From Roseilinea sp034431495 (GTDB lineage Bacteria > Chloroflexota > Anaerolineae > J036 > Brachytrichaceae), in NCBI GenBank assembly GCA_034431495.1, contig DAOUDB010000293.1, positions 1 through 12,906 on the forward strand: 12,906 nt of DNA, in the 5' to 3' direction. Shown one piece after another: positions 1-6,952 of the stretch (positions are counted from its first letter, which is position 1; each line of letters begins with the position of its first letter). A model generated the notes under the pieces. That model ran no database searches. It saw only the letters and a list, made by a program, of their open reading frames with translations, and had not been told where the DNA came from. The translations under genes were made by a program, and so were the position numbers.

Positions 1-276
1 GAGGCGCAGCGTGTTGGGTACCCGTTCCCGTATCTGTTCGACGAGACACAAGAGGTTGCGCGCAGCTATGGCGCCGTGTGCACGCCCGACACATTCATCT
101 TCGATGGCGAGATGAAGCTGGCCTATCGCGGCCAGTTGGATGACACGCGCCCGAACAGTGGCCGCCTGGCCACTGCCGCCGATGCGCGCGCCGCGCTCGA
201 CGCGATTTTGAGCTGTCAGCCGGTGAATCCGGTTCAGAAGCCCAGCGTCGGATGCAGCATCAAATGGAAGGCGTGA
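1..276 (+). CDS. Thioredoxin/AhpC-TSA-like redox protein, C-terminal part
   Basis: The frame is open from base 1 to a TGA at 274-276 and gives 91 residues with no start in the window, so the 5' part is missing. The visible piece reads YPFPYLFDETQEVARSYGAVCTPD (residues 7-30, given here in part as VARSYGAVCTPD), followed by TFIFD and a DDTRPN segment. This is typical of the C-terminal half of thioredoxin-fold AhpC/TSA-like proteins. The TPD proline fits the cis-Pro that lines the active site. Two cysteines are visible, C27 just before that proline and C85 in the tail motif PSVGCSIKWK, which I recall as characteristic of a thioredoxin-family branch. The N-terminal CxxC or peroxidatic cysteine would lie upstream and cannot be checked. 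The likely role is cytoplasmic thiol-disulfide exchange or peroxide reduction; the substrate is unknown. It converges on the mannosidase gene. Confidence 0.82.
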   Translation, partial: EAQRVGYPFPYLFDETQEVARSYGAVCTPDTFIFDGEMKLAYRGQLDDTRPNSGRLATAADARAALDAILSCQPVNPVQKPSVGCSIKWKA

Positions 277-295
277 CGCCCAGCGTCATGCGCTG

Positions 296-340
296 CTGTC
301 GATGGATGGCCACATCGGCCGCGAAGCCGTCCATCGACAG
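296..340. terminator. Hairpin between convergent genes, putative bidirectional terminator
   Basis: The arms at 296-310 (CTGTCGATGGATGGC) and 326-340 (GCCGTCCATCGACAG) pair over 15 bp with a single T-G wobble, around a 15-nt loop. The hairpin sits 20 nt after the redox gene stop and 44 nt from the mannosidase stop on the other strand. There is no long T-run on either side, so it is not a textbook intrinsic terminator. Its position and symmetry still fit termination or 3'-end protection for both transcripts. Confidence 0.5.
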
Positions 341-383
341 CGTTTCATGCGCGTGTGAAGGCATTCCGAAGCTTGTGCGCTGG

Positions 384-3300
384 CTATGTCGCGATGCGGA
401 ATGTCTTCACCTCGAATGGCTTGATGGCGAACTCGAAGGCGCCGGCCGATACCGGCACATCACGCAGCGGATCCTCCACCATGTTGGTTTCGGTCACCCG
501 GGGCGCCGGCAGCGCCAGCCCAACGCGCGCCATGCTCCGGCCACCGCGCGGCTCGTAGAAGCGCGCAATCCAGCCGTGGCCGTCGTCGGCGGGTTTTAGC
601 GTTTCGAGGATCACCGGCCCACTTACGGTGATGAATGATTGCGCGTCGCTGACAGCGCCGGCGACGCAGGTCATCGGCGCATTCAACTCCCAGGCCCGGT
701 GCGTAGTCCCACCCTCTCGCCAATCGCCGGCGTGCGGCAAGAGCGCATAAGTGAACGTGTGCTCGCCGCGATCAGCGTCTGGATCGGGCCACTCTGCGCC
801 CCGCAGCAGCGTGAGGCGCAGAACATTGTCTTTCACGTCGTAGCCATACTTGCAGTCGTTGAGCAGGCTCACGCCATAGCCGGCCTCGGACAGATCGGCC
901 CAGCGATGCGCGCACACCTCGAATTGCGCCTCGTCCCACGATGTGTTGCGGTGTGTGGTGCGTTCCACTGCGCCAAACTGGATTTCGAACGCGGCGCGCG
1001 GCGATAGCACATCCACCGGAAAAGCGGCCTTCAACATAACCTGCCGCTCCTGCCAGTCGGCGCGCGTGACGAAGTCGATGCGCGGCAGCCGGTCGTACAC
1101 GATCATGTCCTGTTCGACGATGCTGTTCCGATAGCGCCGGCTGAGGCGCGCCACAACACGCACCGGCCCCTGTTCGATGATGCGCATTTCAGCCGGCCCG
1201 TCCCAGTCGTAGGCACGGCGCTCGAAGGTGTCGTGCACATTCCACGCCGCTTCGCGCTCCGGCCCGTCCTGGAACAACTGGAGTTGGTTAGCCTGTGCGC
1301 CGAGAGGGATGACCTCACGGGTGTGGCGCTTGTCGAACAGGCGCGCGATGCAGCCATCTGCGTCCATTTCGATTGTGTAGAACGGGCTCTCGATCTGATT
1401 GCCGTGGATGCGTAGCGAGTGTTGGGCGGGCGCCGATGCGGCTCGAACCTTGAAGCCGGCCCGCCCCACGGGAGGCACGTTGTCCGGGACGAACACAATG
1501 TCGGCCTGCGCGCCGCGACGGGCGATGACCTGGGCCGGCGTTGTGTGGCCGTTGGGTTGCAGGACTTCGTAGTGATCGGCTGTGGCGGCGGGGAGGCTGG
1601 CCGACACCACATCGACACGAGGCCACGACAGGCTGTTGAAGACCACCAGGCGCTCCGCTTCATCTGTCTGACCGGCCAGCGCGCCGATGGCCTGATCCAG
1701 AACGCCGCGCGCAGCGCGCTCGATCTGCGCATGGCTGACGGCTGCTTCATCGTACACCTCGCCAATGGAACTGCCGGGGAGGATGTCGTGGAATTGCAAG
1801 AGCAGCAGCGTCTCCCAGGCTGTGCGCAAGGATGCGAGGGCTGGGCCCGTCATGCCGGCGATCACGCTCCAGATTTCGGCGTCGCGCAGCAGTAATTCGT
1901 TCTTGCGATTGGCGCGTTTGATGGCGCCCTGGGTGGTGTAGGTGCCGCGATGTGTCTCCAGGTACAGTTCGCCGCACCAGACTGGCAGATCGACGCCGGC
2001 CGCGCGCACGCCGTCAAAATAAGCTTCTTCCAGACCCTGCCGCGCCTCCGGCATGCCGGGGTAGCGCTCGGCGCGCGCGGCGAACTCCAGCATCTCGGCG
2101 GTTGGCCCGCCGCCGCCATCGCCGAAGCCGAATGGCAGCATGACCTCGGGGTAGATGGCCTTCTCGGCGAAGTTGTCCCAGGCGATGTTGAGTTCCTGCG
2201 GGTTGGGCCAGCCGTTGTAATAACTCTTCAGGCGCGGGATGTGCGCCAGCACGCGCGAACCGTCGATACCCTGCCACCAGAACAGGTGATGGGGAAACGG
2301 GTTGCGCGCCTGCCAGTGCAGCTTGTTGGTGTAGAAGTAATCCAGTCCACAGCCTTTTAAGATCTGGGGCAGCGATGCCGGGTAGCCGAACACGTCGGGC
2401 AGCCAGCAGGCGCGCGGGCGCGCGCCGAATTCCTCGCGGAAAAAGCGCAGCCCGAAGAGGATCTGTCGGATGAGCGATTCGCCGGAGGGCACGTTGCAGT
2501 CGGTCTCGACCCACATGCCGCCGGTGCATTCCCAGCGGCCGGCCTTGACCCACTGCTTGATCTGCTCGTACAGCGCCGGGAAATGCTCCTTTGCGTAGGC
2601 ATAGAGCTGGGGCTGGCTGCAACTGAAGTGGTAGTTGGGAAAGCGTTCGAGCAGCCGGCAGGCTGTGGCGAACGTGCGGCCGCATTTGCGCATGGTCTCG
2701 CGCAGCGGCCACAGCCAGGCGGTGTCGATGTGCGAGTGGCCGGTCAGGAACACGCGTCCGGCCTCCGGGTCTGGCGCAATGCGCGCAATCTCCGCGTTCA
2801 AGCGCGCCCGCGCGTCGGCTACGTCGCATTTGAGCTGGTCTAAGGGGACGGTCAGATCGACCTTGAGCAAAGCTGCTTCGAGCGCAGCGTGCAAGCGCTG
2901 CTGGCGGCGCGCATCTCTGGCGTGTTGCGAGGCTTCCCAGGCGAACCACAGGTCGAAGTAAGCCGCCTCGATCTCTGGATCGATATGGACAAAGGCGATC
3001 TGACGCAAGCGCGCCTGTTCGCGCCGTTGTTCCGGGTTGGACAGCGCGGAGAGCCAGCACACGAACTCCGCTTCGAGGCGCATGGCGCCGCGAGCGTCGA
3101 TAGGGATGCGGAGGTGATTGGCGTCGATGCCGGCGTAGGGTGTGCCGTCGATCGTCAGCAACCCCTCCAGCCCCTGGGCATCGAATTGCAAAAATAACCC
3201 GGACAGCGGAACGTCTGGTGGGGTGGTGACATTGGCGCGGATGAATAGCGTCTTGCCAGCCGGCCACGCGCCCTCACCGGGCAGCGCAGTCCAGTCGCTG

Positions 3301-3428
3301 TCGAAACGATACTCTCCGAGGCCGGCGAAGTCCGCGGTGCGGGCCTGCCAGTTGTCGATCGGCCAGATGCCGGTGACTGCCTTCTGGCGCAGTTGGCTCA
3401 GCTTGGCGCGGATGATGCGTTCGTCCAT
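384..3428 (-). CDS. Alpha-mannosidase, glycoside hydrolase family 38
   Basis: This gene encodes 1014 residues, the usual length for MAN2C1-type GH38 enzymes, which hydrolyse terminal alpha-linked mannose from oligosaccharides with a zinc-assisted retaining mechanism. The catalytic domain opens at about residue 226 with GHSHIDTAWLWPLRET. By family comparison H233 and D235 are zinc ligands. WLPDVFGYP supplies the nucleophile D345, and LLLQFHDILPGSSIG supplies H547. TGGMWVETDCNVPSGES (about 302-318) and ETHRGTYTTQ (491-500) are also GH38 signatures. Residues 1-220 form the ancillary N-terminal region, and about 640-1014 match the C-terminal beta-sandwich. There is no signal peptide, so it is probably cytoplasmic and acts on imported oligosaccharides. 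The frame is open 55 codons further upstream. I chose the ATG at 3428 because AGGAGG (3442-3447) lies 13 nt before it and the family N-terminus fits. It is divergent from the isomerase-like gene, which suggests shared sugar metabolism. Confidence 0.93.
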   Translation of the reverse strand: MDERIIRAKLSQLRQKAVTGIWPIDNWQARTADFAGLGEYRFDSDWTALPGEGAWPAGKTLFIRANVTTPPDVPLSGLFLQFDAQGLEGLLTIDGTPYAGIDANHLRIPIDARGAMRLEAEFVCWLSALSNPEQRREQARLRQIAFVHIDPEIEAAYFDLWFAWEASQHARDARRQQRLHAALEAALLKVDLTVPLDQLKCDVADARARLNAEIARIAPDPEAGRVFLTGHSHIDTAWLWPLRETMRKCGRTFATACRLLERFPNYHFSCSQPQLYAYAKEHFPALYEQIKQWVKAGRWECTGGMWVETDCNVPSGESLIRQILFGLRFFREEFGARPRACWLPDVFGYPASLPQILKGCGLDYFYTNKLHWQARNPFPHHLFWWQGIDGSRVLAHIPRLKSYYNGWPNPQELNIAWDNFAEKAIYPEVMLPFGFGDGGGGPTAEMLEFAARAERYPGMPEARQGLEEAYFDGVRAAGVDLPVWCGELYLETHRGTYTTQGAIKRANRKNELLLRDAEIWSVIAGMTGPALASLRTAWETLLLLQFHDILPGSSIGEVYDEAAVSHAQIERAARGVLDQAIGALAGQTDEAERLVVFNSLSWPRVDVVSASLPAATADHYEVLQPNGHTTPAQVIARRGAQADIVFVPDNVPPVGRAGFKVRAASAPAQHSLRIHGNQIESPFYTIEMDADGCIARLFDKRHTREVIPLGAQANQLQLFQDGPEREAAWNVHDTFERRAYDWDGPAEMRIIEQGPVRVVARLSRRYRNSIVEQDMIVYDRLPRIDFVTRADWQERQVMLKAAFPVDVLSPRAAFEIQFGAVERTTHRNTSWDEAQFEVCAHRWADLSEAGYGVSLLNDCKYGYDVKDNVLRLTLLRGAEWPDPDADRGEHTFTYALLPHAGDWREGGTTHRAWELNAPMTCVAGAVSDAQSFITVSGPVILETLKPADDGHGWIARFYEPRGGRSMARVGLALPAPRVTETNMVEDPLRDVPVSAGAFEFAIKPFEVKTFRIAT

Positions 3429-3441
3429 GATGACTAGGGAA

Positions 3442-3459
3442 CCTCCTGCGCGCATTGTA
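3442..3459 (-). promoter_or_regulatory. Putative promoter -10 and ribosome binding site of the GH38 gene
   Basis: On the minus strand a -10-like TACAAT (3454-3459) is followed after 6 nt by a perfect AGGAGG (3442-3447), then 13 nt to the ATG at 3428. No convincing -35 is seen 16-18 nt upstream. The predicted transcript start would fall at or inside the Shine-Dalgarno sequence. So either the promoter is further upstream or this hexamer is fortuitous. The AGGAGG is the stronger of the two signals and decides the start codon. Confidence 0.4.
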
Positions 3460-3621
3460 GTAGGAGCGACGATGGGCCGCGAACGGTTGCCGAGGACGGG
3501 AGATGCGCACAAGTTGCTCACGCGTCGCAGGGCGGCGCGCCTGTGGTGAGTGACGCGAACGGCTGATTTTGCGGCAGCATGCGAGACGATCACACTTTCT
3601 GTGCAATGCCCGAAAAGGCAC

Positions 3622-3627
3622 TACACT
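3622..3627 (+). promoter_or_regulatory. -10-like hexamer, possible leaderless start of the isomerase-like gene
   Basis: TACACT ends 8 nt before the ATG at 3636, which places the expected transcription start at or next to the A of the start codon. No Shine-Dalgarno sequence is present in between. The same geometry occurs before three other genes in the window. No good -35 is visible. Confidence 0.4.
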
Positions 3628-3635
3628 TGATCGGC

Positions 3636-4403
3636 ATGGGCAAGATCAAACAATCCTTCTCGTGGTGGAGCTTCCACCGGCAGGGTCATGATGCGCGCCA
3701 ATTGATGCAGGCGGCCAAAGCCATCGGCTACGCGGCGGTTGAGTTGTTGCCACGCGATCTGTGGGACACTGCCCGCGATGTGGGTCTGGTCATCGCCAGC
3801 CACGGCGGCCACGCCTCGCTGGAGGATGGCCTCAACCGGCGCGAGAACCACAGTCGCATCGAAGATGAGATCAATCAGATGCTGGAACTGGCGGTTCGTT
3901 ACCAGATCCCGAACTTGATCTGCTTCTCCGGCAACCGCAACGGACTGGATGACGAAACCGGCGCGGCCAACACCGCCGAGGGCTTGCGCCGCGTTGCGCC
4001 GGCGGCCGAGGCCAAGGGGGTCACGCTGGTGCTGGAGTTGCTCAACTCCAAAGTCGATCACAAGGATTATCAGTGCGATCACACCGTTTGGGGCGCGCAG
4101 GTCGTTCGCGCGGTCAACTCGCCCAGGGTCAAGCTGCTATACGACATCTATCACATGCAGATCATGGAGGGCGATGTTATCCGCGCGCTGCGCGAGCATA
4201 TCGACCTGATCGGCCACATTCACACCGCCGGCAATCCGGGCCGGCACGATCTGGATGACGAACAGGAACTGAACTACGTCGGCATCATGCGCGCCATTGC
4301 CGCTACCTCTTACGCAGGTTACGTTGGCCAGGAGTTTGTGCCCACAGGCGATCCGGTGGCCGCGTTGCGCGCCGCTTATCAGACGTGCAACGTGACTGTG
4401 TAG
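3636..4403 (+). CDS. Sugar phosphate isomerase/epimerase, hydroxypyruvate isomerase-like TIM barrel
   Basis: This 255-residue protein fits the xylose isomerase-like TIM-barrel family (AP endonuclease 2 fold). Its N-terminus KIKQSFSWWSF resembles hydroxypyruvate isomerases, and VLELLNSKVDHKDYQ and LLYDIYHMQIMEGD match their metal-site strands. By comparison the metal ligands are E134, D170, H196 (in GHIHTAGNPGRHD) and E233 (GQEFVPT). Hydroxypyruvate isomerases interconvert hydroxypyruvate and tartronate semialdehyde, but many relatives act on keto-sugars or are epimerases, so the substrate is uncertain. The HIHTA segment differs from the more usual HIQIAD, which argues for a subfamily. I chose the ATG at 3636 over upstream ATGs at 3579 and 3606 because the family N-terminus begins there and a -10-like hexamer sits just before it. 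It is divergent from the mannosidase and followed by a repeat array and a hydrolase. Confidence 0.82.
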   Translation: MGKIKQSFSWWSFHRQGHDARQLMQAAKAIGYAAVELLPRDLWDTARDVGLVIASHGGHASLEDGLNRRENHSRIEDEINQMLELAVRYQIPNLICFSGNRNGLDDETGAANTAEGLRRVAPAAEAKGVTLVLELLNSKVDHKDYQCDHTVWGAQVVRAVNSPRVKLLYDIYHMQIMEGDVIRALREHIDLIGHIHTAGNPGRHDLDDEQELNYVGIMRAIAATSYAGYVGQEFVPTGDPVAALRAAYQTCNVTV

Positions 4404-4511
4404 TGTTGGGCCAGCCGCCGGGCTTGCCGATGTTGGGCAAGCCGCCGGGCTTACCGATGTTGGGCAAGCCGCCGGGCTTGCCGATGTTGGGCAAGCCGCC
4501 GGGCTTGCCGA
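4404..4511 (+). repeat. Four tandem 27-bp repeats, each a GC-rich hairpin
   Basis: Four head-to-tail 27-bp units (4404-4430, 4431-4457, 4458-4484, 4485-4511) begin right after the TAG of the upstream gene and end 11 nt before the next ATG. Each unit contains GGCAAGCC, the loop GCCG, then GGCTTGCC. The 8-bp stem is perfect in units 3 and 4 and has one mismatch in units 1 and 2. Each right arm can instead pair with the next unit's left arm over a 7-nt loop, so alternative folds exist. Units differ by at most one or two bases, which points to recent expansion. The array could act as an intercistronic RNA structure, attenuator or mRNA stabiliser, or be a neutral minisatellite. Confidence 0.9.
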
Positions 4512-4522
4512 TGAGGTGTTGA

Positions 4523-5578
4523 ATGACCGAGCAATACTTTCGCAGCGAGAGTCTGTTGAAGGCTCGATTCGACGGCGCGCAGCGCCAGATGGGATTCCGC
4601 GCCACGACGCTGGAAGCGTGGCGGTTGTGGCGACAGGAGCTTCTCGCGACGTTGCGGCAGCTCACCGGCCTCGACCGCATGACGCCGGTTGCGCCGCGCC
4701 CGCGCGTGACCGAGACAGTTCAATGTGATGGCTACCGGCGTGAGCGTGTCGAGATCGACACCGAGCCGGGCGTGACCATGCCGGTGTATGTGCTCATTCC
4801 CGACGGCCTGCAAGACCCGGCCCCGGCTGTAATCGCCTCGCACGGTCACGACAGCGGCGGCAAGATCTCGCCGGCCGGCGTGACCGACATCCCCGGCGTG
4901 GCCGAGCGCGTGCGCAACTACAACTACGACTATGGGGTGAAGGCCGCCCAGCGCGGTTTCGTTGTGTTCTGCCCCGACGCGCGCGGTTTCGGCGAGCGGC
5001 GCGAATCGTTCAGCGCCGGGCCGGACAAGCTGTTCAACTCATCATGCGCGCAGCTCGCCCACATGGGCATTCCGCTCGGCCTTACCGTCACCGGCATGTG
5101 GGCCTGGGACTTGCAGCGGCTGGTGGATTACGCGGAGAGCCGGCCCGAATGCCGGGGTCGCAAGGTCGGGGCGATCGGTCTGTCCGGCGGCGGGCTGCAA
5201 ACCTTGTGGTTGTCGGCGCTCGACGACCGCATTGCCTGCGCCGTCGTCAGTGGCTACTTCTACGGTGTGAAGGATTCGTTGCTGGAGCTGTCCAACAACT
5301 GCGACTGCAACTACGTGCCGCATCTGTGGGAGAAGGTGGATATGGGCGATCTGGGCGCGCTGGTCGCGCCGCGCCCGTTGTTGATCGAAGCCGGCCTGCA
5401 AGACCCGCTGAACGGATCGCGCGGCATCGACAATGTGAAAGAGCAGGTGGACATTGCCCGGCAGGCGTATGGTTTGTTGCAGTCGCCGGGGACCATCGAT
5501 CTGGCAACGTTCGACGGCCCGCACATGTGGCATGGCGCGCGCGCCTGGGCCTGGTTGGACACATGGCTGAAGGGGTAG
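4523..5578 (+). CDS. Alpha/beta hydrolase (acetylxylan esterase/dienelactone hydrolase-like)
   Basis: This 351-residue alpha/beta hydrolase resembles the family often annotated as acetylxylan esterase-like or Abhydrolase_7. PAVIASHGHDSGGK (about 101-114) is the oxyanion-region strand. The nucleophile elbow is GLSGGG (S221). The acid is probably D294 in EAGLQDPLNG, and the base is H334 or H337 in DGPHMWHG. There is no signal peptide, so it acts in the cytoplasm. The family cleaves ester or occasionally peptide bonds; deacylation of an imported carbohydrate is a reasonable but unproven role given the neighbouring mannosidase and isomerase-like genes. GAGGTG (4513-4518) lies 4 nt before the ATG. 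A four-unit repeat array separates it from the upstream gene, so co-transcription through the array is possible. Confidence 0.85.
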   Translation: MTEQYFRSESLLKARFDGAQRQMGFRATTLEAWRLWRQELLATLRQLTGLDRMTPVAPRPRVTETVQCDGYRRERVEIDTEPGVTMPVYVLIPDGLQDPAPAVIASHGHDSGGKISPAGVTDIPGVAERVRNYNYDYGVKAAQRGFVVFCPDARGFGERRESFSAGPDKLFNSSCAQLAHMGIPLGLTVTGMWAWDLQRLVDYAESRPECRGRKVGAIGLSGGGLQTLWLSALDDRIACAVVSGYFYGVKDSLLELSNNCDCNYVPHLWEKVDMGDLGALVAPRPLLIEAGLQDPLNGSRGIDNVKEQVDIARQAYGLLQSPGTIDLATFDGPHMWHGARAWAWLDTWLKG

Positions 5579-5587
5579 GCCGGCGGC

Positions 5588-5593
5588 GATAAT
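5588..5593 (+). promoter_or_regulatory. -10-like hexamer just upstream of yjbQ
   Basis: GATAAT ends 7 nt before the ATG at 5601, and no Shine-Dalgarno is present between them. This is the geometry expected of a leaderless transcript. It lies 10 nt after the stop of the hydrolase gene. Confidence 0.4.
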
Positions 5594-5600
5594 AGCGCCC

Positions 5601-6020
5601 ATGAAAAGCTACCGCAAGGAACTCTGGTTCACTGTCCCTTCACGGCGCGCTTTCGTGAACATTACTTCGCAGGTGGAGCAATGCCTTCAGGAGAGCGGCG
5701 TGAAGGAAGGGCTGGTGTTGGTGAACGCGATGCATATCACCATCTCGGTCTTCATCAACGATGACGAGAGCGGGCTGCATCACGACTATGACCGCTGGCT
5801 GGAGAAGCTGGCCCCGCACGAGCCGATCTCGCAATACCGCCACAACGACACCGGCGAAGACAACGCCGACGCGCACATGAAGCGCCAGGTGATGGGCCGC
5901 GAAGTTGTGGTCGCCATCAGCGAAGGCCGGCTGGATTTCGGCCCCTGGGAGCAGATCTTCTACGGCGAGTTCGACGGGCGCCGGCGCAAACGTGTGCTGG
6001 TGAAGATCATCGGAGAGTAA
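5601..6020 (+). CDS. yjbQ: YjbQ/UPF0047 family protein
   Basis: This 139-residue protein is full length for the YjbQ (UPF0047) family. Signature segments are AMHITISVFINDDESGLHHD (about 43-62), YRHNDTGEDNADAHMKRQVMG (about 79-99, core NADAH at 88-92) and WEQIFYGEFDGRRRKR near the C-terminus. Conserved polar residues H45, N53, H81, D90 and H92 would form the family's putative active-site cluster. Some members have secondary thiamine-phosphate synthase activity, which explains common annotation, but the physiological role is not settled. It is a small cytoplasmic protein. The next gene starts 8 nt after its stop, so the two are probably co-transcribed. Confidence 0.9.
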   Translation: MKSYRKELWFTVPSRRAFVNITSQVEQCLQESGVKEGLVLVNAMHITISVFINDDESGLHHDYDRWLEKLAPHEPISQYRHNDTGEDNADAHMKRQVMGREVVVAISEGRLDFGPWEQIFYGEFDGRRRKRVLVKIIGE

Positions 6021-6028
6021 TCGTCATC

Positions 6029-6928
6029 ATGGTAATTCTGAACAGTCCGTATTCGACATCCACTGCCCGCTGGCTGCGCGGCAACCTGCATACCCATACG
6101 ACCATCAGCGATGGCTCTCGACCGCCCGAGCAGGTCATCGCCGCCTACGAGCAATTGGGCTACGACTTTCTTGCGCTGACCGATCACGACGCATTCGCGC
6201 CGGCCCGCGAATATCAAGCCGGAACGCGCCTGATCCTGCTGCCCGGCGTGGAAGTGACCGCGCGCGGCCCGCACATTCTGCAGCTCGGCCTTGAGGCAGT
6301 GCAGGAGCCGGCGGTGGACCGTCAGCAGGTTCTTGACTTCATCACAGCGAAAGGTGGGCTGGCTGTGTTGAACCACCCCAACTGGCAGTGGCATTTCAAC
6401 CACTTCCCGCAGGAGTTGATGCAGTCGTTGAATGGCGCAACCGGCATCGAAATCTACAACGCCGTAATCGATCGACTGGAAGGCGCGGCCCTTGCTACCG
6501 ACCGCTGGGACCGGTTGCTCTCGCAGGACAAATGGGTGTGGGGCTTTGCCAACGACGATTCACACTATCCTACAGACGATGGGCGCGCGTGGAATATGGT
6601 GCAGTGGGATGCGACTGCGGCGCCAACCGCCGGCGACATACTCGATGCGCTACGCAAGGGCCGTTTCTACGCCTCGACCGGCGTGTTCATCGACGCGATT
6701 CACGTCGATGGCGCGACGATTCACGTGGCGGCCGTTGGCGCGCAATGCATTCGCTTCGTGACGCGCTGGGGCGTTGTTGCGCGCACGGTGGAGGCCTCGC
6801 AGGCAAGCTGGACTGTCCCAAACACCCCCGACGTTGTGGAAAGCCTCAAGTATGTTCGCGTCGAGTGTTTTGGCATGGGCAGCCGCATGGCCTGGTCACA
6901 ACCCATCGCAATCGAGTATCAACCCTGA
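6029..6928 (+). CDS. PHP-domain metal-dependent phosphoesterase (CehA/McbA-like)
   Basis: This 299-residue protein begins with a PHP domain. LRGNLHTHTTISDGS carries the HxH pair H21/H23 and D28, then come TDHDAF (D52, H53, D54), PGVEVTA (E75), LNHPNW (H116) and NDDSH (D177, H179). These are the expected metal ligands of a trinuclear site, and all are present. Residues about 205-299 form a beta-rich C-terminal region like that of CehA/McbA-type metallohydrolases. The family hydrolyses phosphoesters or related bonds; the substrate cannot be read from sequence. There is no signal peptide. It is probably translated from the yjbQ message: GGAG at 6012-6015 is 13 nt before the ATG, which is a rather long spacing. 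Confidence 0.87.
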   Translation: MVILNSPYSTSTARWLRGNLHTHTTISDGSRPPEQVIAAYEQLGYDFLALTDHDAFAPAREYQAGTRLILLPGVEVTARGPHILQLGLEAVQEPAVDRQQVLDFITAKGGLAVLNHPNWQWHFNHFPQELMQSLNGATGIEIYNAVIDRLEGAALATDRWDRLLSQDKWVWGFANDDSHYPTDDGRAWNMVQWDATAAPTAGDILDALRKGRFYASTGVFIDAIHVDGATIHVAAVGAQCIRFVTRWGVVARTVEASQASWTVPNTPDVVESLKYVRVECFGMGSRMAWSQPIAIEYQP

Positions 6929-6938
6929 CCTGCTGGGG

Positions 6939-6944
6939 TATCAT
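6939..6944 (+). promoter_or_regulatory. -10-like hexamer upstream of the M42 peptidase gene
   Basis: TATCAT ends 8 nt before the ATG at 6953. It lies within the 24-nt gap after the PHP gene stop, with no Shine-Dalgarno between. It matches the leaderless geometry seen at 3622, 5588 and 9478. Confidence 0.4.
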
Positions 6945-6952
6945 CACGCCTT

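Noticed and set aside
2014..3267. 417-codon open frame on the minus strand inside the mannosidase gene
   Set aside because: It lies in another frame of a gene with clear GH38 motifs, has an Arg/Ala-rich low-complexity composition and no recognisable domain. It is a GC-rich shadow frame.
3517..3550. Imperfect inverted repeat CTCAC to GTGAG with an inner CAGG/CCTG as an operator between the divergent genes
   Set aside because: The arms are only 4-5 bp and interrupted, which is expected by chance in GC-rich DNA. No regulator gene is in view to support it.
3429..3593. 55-codon N-terminal extension of the mannosidase
   Set aside because: The extension would put the AGGAGG inside the coding sequence and adds an Arg-rich stretch unlike family N-termini. 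The ATG at 3428 is preferred.
4404..4511. CRISPR array
   Set aside because: Units are contiguous 27-mers with no unique spacers, and no cas genes are nearby.
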